Shown: positions 36,905 to 49,928 of the stretch, one piece after another
Position numbering within the stretch: position 1 is the stretch's first letter
Layout of the letters: every line of letters starts with the position of its first letter
Assembly (NCBI GenBank): GCA_947561715.1
Contig: OX387201.1
Span: forward strand, 9,004,001 to 9,068,000
From: Ascidia mentula
Taxonomy: Eukaryota; Chordata; Ascidiacea; Phlebobranchia; Ascidiidae
DNA: 64,000 nucleotides
Direction: 5' to 3'
Notes under the pieces: generated by a model
What the model was told of the DNA's origin: nothing
The model's database searches: none
Seen by the model: the letters and a program-made list of their open reading frames with translations, nothing else
Translations under genes and position numbers: made by a program

Positions 36905-39900
36905 TTACAAAGAAGAAATCTTGAGAACACCGGATTTCGAAGAATCGCAATTGTTGCCACTCTTCGCGCTTGGTAGAGTGCTTCGCTTTTCCTGCGCATT
37001 TCCAAAACGGTTTTTTACTTCGTCTCCTTGCCTCACCCGCACGATTTGTCCGTCCGTCGATGCAGCGTAGACCATGGGACAGTCACGCGCTTCATTGTAA
37101 CTGGGCGGATCTGATTTCCTCTGGCAAGTCGCGCTTACTGTAAATGGCTTAGAATGAGCACGGTCGTAACCGTAACTCTTCGGCGTGCCACTTTCATTCG
37201 GCGAAATAGCGTTAGGCAGACGGAGGTCATCATCGCTCCTGCACTTGTAATAGTCCAATGAAGATGACCCCCCGCTGACGCCTGACGTGGATGATGATGC
37301 GTCTGAGGACCCTAACGGCGTCATGGGTACATTTAAAGTGTCGCCGATCTTTTGCTCTTTGAAGATGTCCTGATAGTTTTCGGTGGAACAGGGGTTGTAG
37401 GCGGGTTGAGGAGAAATGAGGCCACTGTCCGCCTGCGTCACAATGGTAGGGACGGATGGATGTTGGCATGGCTCATCGGTATCGCTGTCAACGTCATCGA
37501 TCGAAGGAAATCCGTGCGTGGCTGTCGTATACACAATGACGGATTCCGCTTTGGACGGTTTGCTGTTCTTCCACGACGACAGAGTTGCAGGTGGTGACCT
37601 GGGGATCCTGGCTCTACATAAATTGATTTGGTTGGTTGAGTTCGTATTGAATGATATGCGACGACGAGCAAAAATGACCAAGTTAAGGGTTGCGTATTAG
37701 AAATGTGATAAGATATTAACATTCCCAAATATAACGAATAAACAAATCATTTTTTATTTAATTTGAAAACAAAATATCGTGCCAGCAAACAAGTGTATGG
37801 GTTGTTGTATAGTCTGATATTTTGGACTGCTTAATTTAGCATGACTGTAGCGTGTTGCCTTAAATTTCTCACCACAGGAACCAAGTCTACTTTTTTGTAG
37901 CCTTTCTAGAAACATGATGTAAGTCTGTTTCCGTGTGTTTACCATGCGTCAATGCAAATGCAATGGGGCTTTACCACGGAAAAATGCGCCGGGGCTAACT
38001 CATGTTGGCCCAGATTTGAATGAAATCCGATCGGTCGCCAGCAGTACGCGGTAAACGATATATGCCCACCTGCCACTGCTGCTGTTGTTGCTCGAGTTAA
38101 ATTGCGTCACTTCAGAGCTCTTTATCTGACTTTCCTGCCTGCTGCTCGTTGTCGGCAAAGTGTTTTGGTGATTTTGTGACACGGAGCTCGCATGCTGGGA
38201 AATAGCCGACCTGGCCGAGATCAGAGAATCGGTTTCTTGATTGCTGTCCGTTTTGTGGCCAATAGTAATAGCCGCCGTCGGATTAGCCACGTCTCCATCC
38301 ACAATGTCGTGATTCTGCATGCAAAGGCAAAATCGATAGAACCTAAATCACAGAACGCGAAAAGTAAAACCGCAGGTTAAATGAGAACAACAGCATCGTC
38401 GATATTTAAATTGGTTTCGGGATCAGACAGACTTCTTTCTGTTGCAGCCAATCGAACAAGGCTTTATGGCGGGTATAGCACCACTCATGCCTTTTTCGTG
38501 TGGCAAGGAATTAAAATTGAAAAATTTCTTAATTTGTTGTCCAGTGTCAGAATTTAATGGCCAATATGCATTTAAACTCGGTTCTTTGCATATAGTGTGC
38601 GCAGTATAATTCTCTAGAACGGCAAATTTGTTTTTGTTTTGTCGCCAACAAATCACAAAAGCTATATCTTTATCTCTACCACCGCGTAACCTTTCGCCAA
38701 TAGTCGTTCAAGTGCACACTAGTTTTTATAACTGTCGTGGGACCCATACCGTGGTCTTTTCGAGACAATTGAGCAAATGGAAGTGGTCGCGCTCAAAGCT
38801 GTTGTTATTGGAATTGCTGGAACTGCTGCTGGTACCACAGTCGCTCTGTAAAGAATAGTTGATCAGTTTAAAACACGCAAAAACCCAGTGTTGTTTAGGC
38901 TAAGAGCAATTGCTTTTTTATCTCTTTCAAACAACAAAAAATATATTTTCAAAGAAACAAATTTTGTTTACACAGCTCTTATACTACGATAAAGCAATAT
39001 ATTTTATTTCTTGTTAAAGGGTCCTTGTGTGAGCATTTCGTGCACAAATTACAAGTTGCATTTGTTTCATTGAAGTACTACTTGATAAAGATACTACTTA
39101 CCGTTTGAATTTTATTCCCATCAAAACCGGGGTCTAGCTTCTTATGGAAGTGGTTGATAACTCCGGAGTGCTTACCGGCCCGTATTCGCGCCAGACGAGC
39201 TCTCTGCAAATAAAAACAGTTGTTTACAGCGCACAACAAATGAATAGATTCATTGCGTGAGCCTGCTTCTCAATAAAACGCGTAAATGTCATCTCACAAA
39301 CAGGAAAGACGTTTAAAGTATATAGTGATGTCCCGCCCATTGCATATTGCAAATTTGACAAAAAGGTTTCAAGGTGACAGTAATCAACACCCTTTGGAGA
39401 CATAAATTAAGCTACCTGGACATAATGCCGCGTTGTGACTGGTCCATATACAAGGGTACAATGAGCGGGCGTGTTCATTAAAGGCGTTAAAAGCCTTGTC
39501 GAAATTTAATAATTCAGTGCCCTGTCACCCTCACCATTCTACATTTTGCAGAGGCAAGGAGCCGACTTCCGCACAAGATAAGCAACTTGAAACCATTGAT
39601 TTTGCCCCGGAATCGCTAATTGGCCGCGCCCGTTGTCGAAAAACACATCAAAGTTTTGTGACCTTTGCAAGCGCAGATATATACGGTTCATGAGCACGTG
39701 ATCACTCGGTTCATGAGCACGTGATCACTCGCTTTATGAGCACGTGATCAAGTGTACATTCGGTTTGTTACCTTTTGGGCGCGCCGCTTGTCCTGCCGTT
39801 GACTCTGACTGTAGATTCGACCGAAGTTGCTGACGATGACTGGGACAGGAAGGGCGATTACCAGCACACCACTGAGCGAGCAAACACTCCCGAAAATCTT

Positions 39901-42900
39901 GCCCGCTATTGTACGCGGAACCATGTCTCCATATCTGCGGCGAGCAAAACAAACTGAGTAAATGAAGGGAAGGGATTCGGCGGCGGGGCTATCTACGTAT
40001 TATATTTCCGCATTGCAGGTTCTGTGTAACCCGACCAGTGCACAGTGAGGTAAAATAGCACGCAGAAATACTTTTGCATTCGCCAAAAAGCTTACCCGAG
40101 TGTTGTCATGGTGACAATCGTGTACCAAAATGCCGAAGGAATGCTGGTGAAATTCGTTCCTTCCATACCCTTCTCGGCGTAGAACATCACAGTGGCGAAG
40201 ATGATGATGGCCATTGTGAGTGAGAACAGCAAAAATCCCAACTCACTGGCGCAGCTCTTCAGAGTGTAGCCAAGTATGCGCAGCCCTTGCGAGTGACGCG
40301 AGAACTTGAAGATGCGGAAGACGCGGAAAACGCGCAGCGTCACAAAGGCGCCGCTCACGTCTTCGTTATCGGTAATGATGAGTCCGATGTAATAGGGCAA
40401 GATGGCAACCACGTCGATAATACTCATTACCGAACGCAGAAATTTGCACCGGTTTGGCGCTGCAAATAGCCTTAGAAAGTATTCGACCGTGAAGATCATA
40501 ACACACGCTGTATCGAGACAGAAGAAAATTAACTGGTAGCGCTCTCCGCACGGCAAATCTTCAACCGAACCGGGCTTCGGTCCACACGACACCGTCTCCA
40601 CAATGTTAGCAAAAACTGAAACAGCAATGAAAAAGCCAGTAACGTAATAAAAGACCAACGCCGGAGTGCTTGTGTGCGGATTCTCGAATGCACGCCACAT
40701 GCGCTTTCGAAGCGACGTCGGGGCGGTAGGAACTATTTTGCTGGCAGGCGCTGGAGCACCGCCATTTTCGGCTGTGCCGTCTGCTGGCACACTATCGTCC
40801 ATCAAGCGTTCGTCGTGCTCCCGCTTGCGGTCGCGGTAATCTTCGTAGCAACAGTCGGCAATCATTTCTGGCATGATACCAAAGAACGCAAGCTCGTCTT
40901 CGATTGTGGTGATGCACTCTGTGCGCGGGAAATGCATCTTTCCGGTTCGGTAAAAGCAAAGGATGTGACGGAAAATCTCCGGGTCACGGTCGAAGAAATA
41001 CTCGTTCGTTTCCTCGTTGTAGAAGAACTCCTTTTCCCGACTGCCGAGCATCGTATCAGGAAACTTTTCAAGCGTGTTCCTCCACGCCTGGAATCGGCGA
41101 CCGCTCACGTTCAGTGACACGACCTCGTCTTTCTTTCGACGATGGCTTAGCGGCATAGGGGGTAAGTCACCGGATGCAACCGGCACCCAACCTTAAAACA
41201 ATCACACATATTAGTCGGGTGCGTACAACAAGAAGTCGTATCACACCGACTCCCTAAAATCTAAATTCAAACGTTTTGGTTATACTTTTAACCATTTCGT
41301 TTGTAAAAATACATTTGGTATGGTCTTGAGCCATGTCAGCCTGGCTGTAACAAACTTCTGATAGCCGTGAACTACATAAAACAACACATGAGAAGGGATA
41401 GTGTGTTTAGGCCTTTTGTAATCAAACAGTGGATCAGATATAGTTTATTTTATAATTTGAAACCGAACATTTCAGATTAAAGTGGACTGGTTTATACATA
41501 CATTTTTTCTTTGTTTGTAAACAACCAGCTGACTTCGACCTGAAACGTTCTTTTTCTAATTATTAATTTCCTTTCCTTATAAATTGTTGTCGCTGGTAGA
41601 AAGACACATTGCTCATTGGAAGGTCAGATTCTGGTTAAGTTAAGGCACCAGTCTTAGATAGTTTTACGATTGTTTATGTTCTGCTGTTCATCCGTGGCAC
41701 AACAAATCAAAGTCGGGAGAACTTTTTACACCACTGTGAAGGGCAAGTGAACCAAACTGTTGAATAATTAACCGTTGCCTCTGCACTTTGCGCTACAAAC
41801 ACCGTTGAACGTAATAAACATTGCGTAATGACCGTCGCTGGTGACATAAGTTCAACGACCAACGCTAAGCACCGGAAGGTCGTCTAGCGCAACAAAAGGC
41901 TCCGATGAAGACGCAGGCGCTTTGTACGATTGCATTGTTCGTTGTGCAATACGAGTTCTGCTTACGCATGTGCGCGTTGTCGTTTGTCAATGCAGTTTAA
42001 TAACGACGCCCGTCGTATGAGTCCCTTAGGAATCATCAACTTGGATCGAGCGATGATCTGCGCCGCGATGAACAGATGCACCCAGCAAATAGCCTTCTAA
42101 AAGCTTCGCAGCAATCTCCCAACACTGCGCAAAGGGGAATATTGCAACCTCGCCATAACCTTGGCACGAAATCTGTAATGTGGCGCCTATAAGTACCGAC
42201 AACGCTATATAACCCCGTGAAAATCAGCCGTGAAGCAGAAATAGCATCACCACGAAACAGTTCAAGTTAAAAGCCAGGCGTGTGGTTAAGGCCGGTGGCC
42301 TATTTGTTTTTCCCGGAAGACCGAAGTCTCTGCGCGACTGGTAGAGCGTCGATATCTAAATCCTCTGTCAAAATCCAAATGCCAAATGTGAAGGTTCGGT
42401 TCATAAATAATGCAAGACTCTTCACAATGCTAATTATTTAGTCATTACTGTGGCTGCTCGGCCGTACGGGCATTGTGACGGGTCCCCTCTCAAGTTTAAA
42501 TGTAAACAACTCATTTTTCAACCGCGTCTTGTACCATTTGCAAACATACATTTTTCTTTTTTTTCATGACGTTCTGCGACGGTTGCGCATGTTCGAACTT
42601 AAATATGGAGTTGTGTGAGAAACAGAACGCAAGCGTCTTGTATAAAACCACTACATACTGTTTACGAGCATTGCAAAAGTGGGTATAAGCTGAAAGGCTG
42701 TTTTCATTTGAGGAATTCACTTACCGTTATCACCAAAGTCGTCCGACCCCGGAGTTCCAAAATCAAACGACTGTCCAAAAGATCTTATCATACTTTGAAA
42801 ATGGATTGGTATGGCATAGCCAAACTAAAAAGCGATCATTTCAGCAAAGAATTGCATGTGTTTATTGTTTAAGTGCATTATTAAAACTACATATTAAACG

Positions 42901-45580
42901 ATGGTTTAGAAACAACTGACTATAATCCTGTAAGATTTTAATGCAATTTTCACTGGACAGAAGTTGCAAGTGACTTCGTGACTACATCTTGTTTCGGTTC
43001 CAAAATATCACGAGACAGAGCCAAAGAAAATACGCAAAAAGGATTGGCGCCGATTTCATCCCGGCATCAACGATACCCACTGGCTATATTTGTACCAGGG
43101 CTGTCTTCGGCGATTTACGTCACCCAAAAATTTCTCCATCAAACTAAAAAACTCGTCTGGCGGAAAGCTTTCTGACTCCTGGGATCGATTCGATTAACAC
43201 TCGCCCCTAAAATAGCTCAGAGACTTTCGAAACGGCGAATGCTGGAAAAATTCGGCACTCAATTGTCCTTGCCTCCAGTGCGACTGCTCGATACTGTTCG
43301 ATACTCCGTTCGAAGGAAAAAGCTTCTAAAGCCTTGTAAGTCGCTATGACAAGGGATTAAACCACTTCAGCTGATGCCAAAAAAATGTCGTTGATTTACC
43401 GCTAACATGGTCTGTCAAATGTTCCAGGTTCAGTGTATCCACAGAGGACAACAATACGCTTCGGATCGTTTAAAATTGGATTTTCCAGTTAATTGACACC
43501 AGTAAGGCGAGAAATCTATACCGCAAGTCATGGGCCTCATGTGTATTGATCGCTTTATATTAAGCCGCATTAAATTGTGGTGCTGCGTCCACTGCTGTCT
43601 TCAGGTGATTCACAGAATAATCGCATATTTTTTAATTGTCAATTAATCGACGCCATGTAAAAATGTTGTCAATCGTAGTGCATATTAATCACAGGGATAT
43701 ATAGGCATGCTTTTATTGGGTAGAGTATGAGATTTACTCCGATAGTATTGGAATTGTGCAAGTCTAAATTATCCAAACTAGATTTTTGTTTGGTAAAATA
43801 GTTTATAGGGGCATTTTGTCGGCGGCAATATAATAACTTCTATTTCAAACATATTCCGGAAACTCAAAACAGCGTAACAGACGATCAGCGTCAGTATGAT
43901 CTTTTATAAAAACAGAAATGTCAATTTCGCCTGGTGGCATCCTTACCGTCCTAATTTATTAGATACGTAAAAAACAGATCCGTCAACACCAATCTGCACA
44001 GGCTAATTCCTGGATTGCTTTATGACAATTTTTCTTATTCTTTATAAGTTTTTCTCTTTTTAATTGTTTGGCGCTTTATTTTTTGGCAATTTTATCGTAA
44101 CTTGACAAAGGAGACAATATTGCTATTGCAGGCCTTTATTAAAAGGTGTGCATTGCCTCTGTTAAACCGGGCCAATTTCGGCGAGCGAAATACTGACGTA
44201 TTCATGAAATGGATGCGAATTACCAAGTCACCGTCACTTAGTGCGTCTTTTCCGGGTAAAAGTTGGTCCAAGCCTCAGAAACTCGGCGACTCCACATAGA
44301 CCGTCATTAATAATTTAAGTCGGGGCCCTACGACAAAGGTGCGACCTCTTATTGGGCGTATATGGGGTGCTGAAATGGGGACATTAGGAGCAACGGGCAA
44401 GAAACCTGCCGACGTGACCCATTGGCTACTCCGACTCGCTGGTTCTCATCCGTTGCTGCTAATGTCCCCATTTCAACACCCCATATACATGTCCTCATCC
44501 AGTTTAATGCTGCATTTTTGGACGCATAAAAATCATACAAGTTTGCTCCCTCGACGCAATGTTGACCAAGTCCACAATTTAACCCCTAGCGGTTTGGAGA
44601 ATAAGGGGGTGTCGTCTAATAATTATATAAATGACTCAGAAAGCAGGTAAACTTGTTCTCAACGACTCCGGTATGTAGGCGGACTATAAAAAGATTATCT
44701 ACCCCTATATCGAACCCGGCAAGGACGAATGCGGCAACGAGATAACTAAGAATAGACCATGTTATTATATCACCATATAAATATAACGCGATTGACAGCG
44801 ACGGGAAGGTATGCACAGGCGACCTACGAACAGGAGCGGTTCTGAGCTGGAGTGAATTGCAGAAGTTGCTGGACAATAAATCGATCTCAAATTGCACGGG
44901 ACAGCGAAACCATCGCGCAGCAGTACTAAATTATTCAGCAACGTTCTAATCCGAATTTGCTGCTGTGTTTCGTCCCACTTCGGCGACATTGGCATTTACA
45001 CTTGTTAACCTTCCATTCGACTGTGTTCAGTAACACGACCTGATTAACGTTTTGGCGCCTAAACGCAAAGGTTCCTGTTGCCAGCTCCCAGACAGGGTGG
45101 TATGGCCGCAAAAAGTTGACTGCGATGAATTATTCAAGGTTAATCGACGGTTTAAACGACCTGTGTCCCTAGACGGTAGTGATAATGTACTGTAACCCTA
45201 CGCCAGATACAGGAAACGTAGACAGGTGACAGCGAAGCCATCCTGTGGTAACAGGTTGTCGGTGTACACATAATCGCACCCCACTACAAAAAAGCACCTG
45301 TTTCGCCATGGAACGTCATTTTTCGTTTGGAAAATACCATGGAAAATATGGGCTTTAAACTAAGTATCGTACATACGCGGTAACGCGAACCATTAGAAGA
45401 AACACAAATGCAGATTGAAGATGACGTACATAGATACTTGCATGTCGTCTTTTTAAAAAATGCCGTTTTTTAAATAATGCTCCATAACGTAACACCAAAA
45501 ATGTACACACATATAGTATTATTCTCACCTATTGCTGCTGCTCTGGCAAAAGGCAACCACGCTGCAACTGAAGTGGCCAT
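36905..45580 (-). CDS. Voltage-gated potassium channel, Kv4/Shal class
   Basis: Plasma-membrane A-type potassium channel subunit. Exons: 45529-45580, 40096-41191, 39772-39934, 39102-39203, 38750-38845, 38070-38314 and 36905-37613; about 820 residues. The first exon encodes [17 protein letters not shown] and the next continues GWVPVASG, the KChIP-binding N-terminus of vertebrate Kv4. Then a T1 tetramerisation domain ([10 protein letters not shown] to CCYEDYRDR), S1-S3, an S4 with arginines every third residue ([20 protein letters not shown]), and the selectivity filter TTLGYGD (about 380-386), split by an intron inside the Gly codon. The cytoplasmic tail keeps [18 protein letters not shown], matching vertebrate Kv4, but is far longer and Ser/Asn-rich (vertebrate Kv4 about 630-655 residues); it ends KISSL, similar to the vertebrate VSAL end. 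All phases agree. Confidence 0.97.
39684..39752. repeat. Three tandem 23-bp copies, each with a CACGTG E-box
   Basis: Copies at 39684-39706, 39707-39729 and 39730-39752 share TGAGCACGTGATCA. They lie in the Kv4 intron just 3' (in transcript sense) of the filter exon, about 20 bases from its donor. Three evenly spaced palindromic E-boxes could bind bHLH-zip factors, or could be a chance short minisatellite. Confidence 0.85.
41192..45528 (-). other. 4.3 kb first intron of Kv4
   Basis: Separates the 17-codon N-terminal exon from the T1 exon. Contains one inverted-repeat element (44358-44488) and otherwise no recognised exon or RNA gene. CpG-rich in its upstream part. Confidence 0.8.
44358..44488. 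repeat. Inverted-repeat (MITE-like) element in Kv4 intron 1
   Basis: Left arm starts GTATATGGGGTGCTGAAATG and the right arm ends with a near-perfect complement (CATTTCAACACCCCATATAC); arms are about 39 bases with a few mismatches and a spacer of about 53. TA flanks the TATGGGG ends, which would fit a Tc1/mariner-like target site, but this is weak evidence. Confidence 0.7.
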
Positions 45581-48500
45581 CACTGTTGAATTCTTGTTGT
45601 TCGACGGGGATAAGCTTAATCAGGACGATGTAATTGGTGTCTTCTTTTTATCAACAAATGGCGATGCAGTTGTACGAAGTCTAATACAGACGTTTTCAAA
45701 CCAAGGCCTTACACATGGCCCGATTGCTTCCTAAAGCGGTTTTGGTTGCTTGCGGCCTTCAATGCATCTGATTTCAGTCGTGGTAACAGATGGAGTAATG
45801 TTATTGCAATACCCTAGGCACCGAATTTTCATCGGATGCCATGCGATGTAACATTCAATCCACCTGTAAAAAACACACAGCAAATAAGACACACGGAAAA
45901 ACCGGGAGTAAATACCCCCCCCAAAAAAAAAAAAAATTAATGGAGGTTACTTTCACCGCTGTTGTATCTTATAGGCAAGCAACAATAGACCGTCTTCCGG
46001 ATAACAACAGTTCACAGGGGTGACGGTGGCTTATCTCCATAGTTGCATAAGTAAAAGACAATGCTACGGTAGTTGGAAACGGCAAATGTTGCCATGTCGA
46101 GGGCGTAAACTGCCTATACAGAGAAGCTTTGATACGGAACGCCCTCGCAATCCCAGACGATGACTGGTTAAGCCTACTGAATTGACTGCCAATAATTGAA
46201 TTAGTCTCTAATGCGCGCAAACAACGTAACGGCAACTGGCAGATTCCAATCCCTGCTTGTCAGTCGAGTCTGCTGATCTGATCCCATAGTGACAGTCCAC
46301 CTCTTAGTGAACCGCATGCTACGGAAGAACCTGTTCAAACTGTTGGTTTTGTCTCACCTACAGTATATTTTTCTCAGATCGCGTAAATAAAGAGGTAACT
46401 GCGCTGTACAATGGTTCAGTTTCAAGCACCGGGGTTTATGAGAAAAGGTTTATAGCCAGTTTTCACATTTGTTTGGTAAATCTTAAGAAACTGGAGAACC
46501 GAAACGCAGCAAACAACGGAACGATCGAGCAATACGCAATTCTCTTTGGTAGGACTGTGTTCTTGTGACCTCTATATACTAACTTGACCTACAGGCCTAC
46601 ACCTCTGGACTTGAAGTAATTAAATTTCCTGACCGAGGTCTTTGGCGCCGCGGGTTCAAGCACTGCCAGTCTCTATGACATAGGTAACATGCCTAATAGA
46701 TAATACAGCAGCTGCAACCCGTCCCGGAGCGAAGAAAAGCTACTAAACTGCGCCGGTGTATTAATAATTCAATAAATCTCAGTTTCTCACATTTTCTATC
46801 TCGCAAAACTCGAAACAAGAGATGGGCAAAGAAGAAGGCCGTGATTTGTTACGGCTACGACGAGCGGGTCGAACAAAATGATTGCAAGCGAAAGGAAAAG
46901 AATCCCGCAAGCAACTAATCAAGACATGCGACCCGCTACCGTCTCCTATATCGTTGCTGAGTGTCAAAGGGCCGAAGCCAAATGCAACTGCGCCCAGTAA
47001 TTTCCCCGCCATCGATCTGTGCTAGATTTCTAATAGAGGCACCAAGCGAGGAGCCAGCAATGCACATGAACCTGTCGATGGCACGTCGCTTTGTACAGCT
47101 CTTGGCGACGCCGCAGTAAACGTTCAACCAATATTTTTTCAAACTTTCGCATCACACAAGCTTACATATCCAAATAATTGCTGGTAAAATGTATGAAATC
47201 ACTTCATTAATCTATTTCATCCAGCTACTGCTGACGGCTCACAAACTGCAGGTATTGAAAGCGCCGGTTTACAACAGATATTAAAAATCACGTTCGTTCT
47301 GCGCGTTAAGTTAAGTAACCTGTGTCTTCACGTCGCGCACGCTGGTTATCTCGACTGCGTCTATTGTATAGCGAACATCGGTACGCTGGAGCGCGTAAGG
47401 CACAAAGCGTAGAAGAAAGAACAAGGGCATCGGGCCTAAGCAAGTTCGGCACGTGTGCTCACTCACCCTGAACAATACAGCGCCGTCCGTGTGTGCGTAG
47501 CCGCTAAAACGGCAAAGTCGGTGAGCATCTCTCGCTCCACTAAACAGAAAGCAGATTTTCTCGCTCGCTCCACAGCGAATGCCTTGAACTTGCAAAGCGT
47601 CAAACTAGCTTGGCTTAATGTTAACTCGCAGAGCAGTAACGCCTGCCGCGTCGTCAACATTGTTACATCTTTATCTTCGACGGACAAAACTGTGAACTTG
47701 ACCGAGAGAAACGTCGCGACGCACAGCAGACACGGGACGCATTTTGATTGGGACGCATCTCGAAAGCAACTTTGATTCGCAACGAAAAAGGCCCGATCGT
47801 AATTACAGACGTACTCCCAGGGGAGGGCGTTAGTTGTACCCGAAGGTATTGGTTTTCCATTTCGCGGAGTATTCGCGCCTTCAACAGGTAGCAGGCCCTG
47901 ACCCGGGCATGCAACAACGCAAATAAGTCCCCGCACGCCCCATTAACGAAAAGGTCCGGCGCTAAGACGAAGATGGAGCGACATCTCTGCAAAGCGATGC
48001 GTCCGGTGGTAAGCAAAAATGGATCGATGCCATTCTCTGGTTATTAAATCGGAGAGCTCATTCCACCTTTGATGTGAACGGCATATTTTTAGGCCTGTCG
48101 CAATCCAAAGCATCTGGTGCAGATCTCTTTAAATGAAAGAAACATTTGGATGAAGTAGGATTACGTGCTTTTATATAACCCACCCTTCACGCTCACGCTT
48201 GTTTTCATCTAGTGTGGTATTACAGCGGGGGCAGTCGCACCACATACACTCACTGGCAAACGCCATTATCCCACAGCGAAATCTTCCGCGTCGTAGATGT
48301 TTGTTCTTAATATTGTCACAATTTTATCTCTGTCAGAAAAGTTGCAGGAAACATGTTCGCGCAAGGATACTGGACGAATCCCTTCCTTTGAAACACACAT
48401 AAATATTTCATGGGTTCTCCCCCATACGAGATTTAATTTGCATTAAATTCAACGGTAATTCCTGCTCACGCGCGAGCACGAGGTTCTAAATTATGCAGAA

Positions 48501-49928
48501 TTACACGACATTGTTTGCAAGCACCACATGCCAAGTGGTAACGGGGATCTCGGCTCGAACCGCCAATTTCCGTTTTGCGTTTCTAATTGACCTGGTTTGC
48601 AACTGATTCTCTATTAACGCTATTCTTTTTCTGTAATGTAATCTTTCTTCAGAGAATGTACGTGGAATTGCGAACAACCTCTCTCTCAATGTCAAATGGA
48701 AGTTGGTTTGGAGGGACAGCTACTAGTATTGGTTGGGTTGTGGCATTTTATACAAAACCAGCCGACCCTTATCTTCATGCTATTGTCAACGAACTTTTGT
48801 GTTATTTTAGCTTGGAGGATATCCACGCGACACGAATAAAAACACAGGTTTCAACAACAGACCGACGCATTCCGCACAAACGCTAACAACACACATGACT
48901 CACGACAAAATACAGCACCATTCATTGAGAAATGTTGCACAAATAAATTAAAAAAGAATCAAATAAAAGTCACAAATTAGGAACACATGGTTTTCTGGGT
49001 TTGTTTTTTACATGTCAGTGCATAAACACGGTAAGTACAAGATAACTCATATCTCCCATAATCTTTACCCGGAGTCCTTGCTTTTGCATACTGCCTCATG
49101 AGTTTCATTGGCATATATCATAAAAATAAATTCACAGTAGCACTAAGGACTGGGAGAGCAACACCAGTATTACTTTCTTCGATCGAAATGCTTTCCAAAT
49201 CCATCATAATCAACTCCAAATTAAGACGGCGACAAAAACGAAAAATCCGATTTGTAGTATTCTATACTCGGTTAAGCGAATCGGGCTGACCCACAGGTAC
49301 AGATGAGAGCGGCAAATTGGGAACAAGAGACGCGCATGAACTTGTTGAAGAAATCAATAGCCATCAAAAGGAAGATCGCTTGTTCAATGCAGCGTACAAG
49401 GGAATGTCTCTTCGTTGCACAGAAAACCATTTGTTGACCTAAGCCAGGCGAGCAAAAAGCACCATTTTCTTGCCAATGTCGTCGCTCTTTGCGAGATCGT
49501 CATTAACTGAAAAGTCGCTCATATCGTATTGTCTCGTCAGGATCAATTGATTTTCGATGCGCATGAAAAGACTTAGCGTGGTCTTCTGGCTCTCTGCTTT
49601 GCTTTTACAGCCAGATTAAATTGAACGGTTTCTTGTGTTCTATCCAAGCAGGGTTAGTTAACTCGGCGATTGGGCGCGAAGAAAACATCAAACGTAGTCA
49701 TCTTATTAAAACCAATATCAACCTCATAAGAGGCAGCTTATTAGGAACAGAACAAACTCCTTAAAACTTCCGAAGGGACTGAAGACAAACACGGCGGATT
49801 TGCGAATGCTTTTAGAAATAGCTTTGAATGTCCAAGGTCCAATCATAAACTTCTTTGTTCATGAAATATTGGCCAATCGTTAATAATTTGTTTTCAAAGA
49901 TTTTACATCGATCGTTAAGGAGTCTTAA
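45581..49928. other. 4.3 kb intergenic region, Kv4 promoter side
   Basis: Lies upstream of the Kv4 start and downstream of the oxidase stop. No exon, tRNA or transposon recognised. Contains a C9/A13-type homopolymer pair near 45917-45938. CpG-rich between about 47.3 and 48.1 kb. Confidence 0.55.

Noticed and set aside
48587-48886. 99-codon plus-strand frame
   Set aside because: No domain, no codon bias, no flanking exons.
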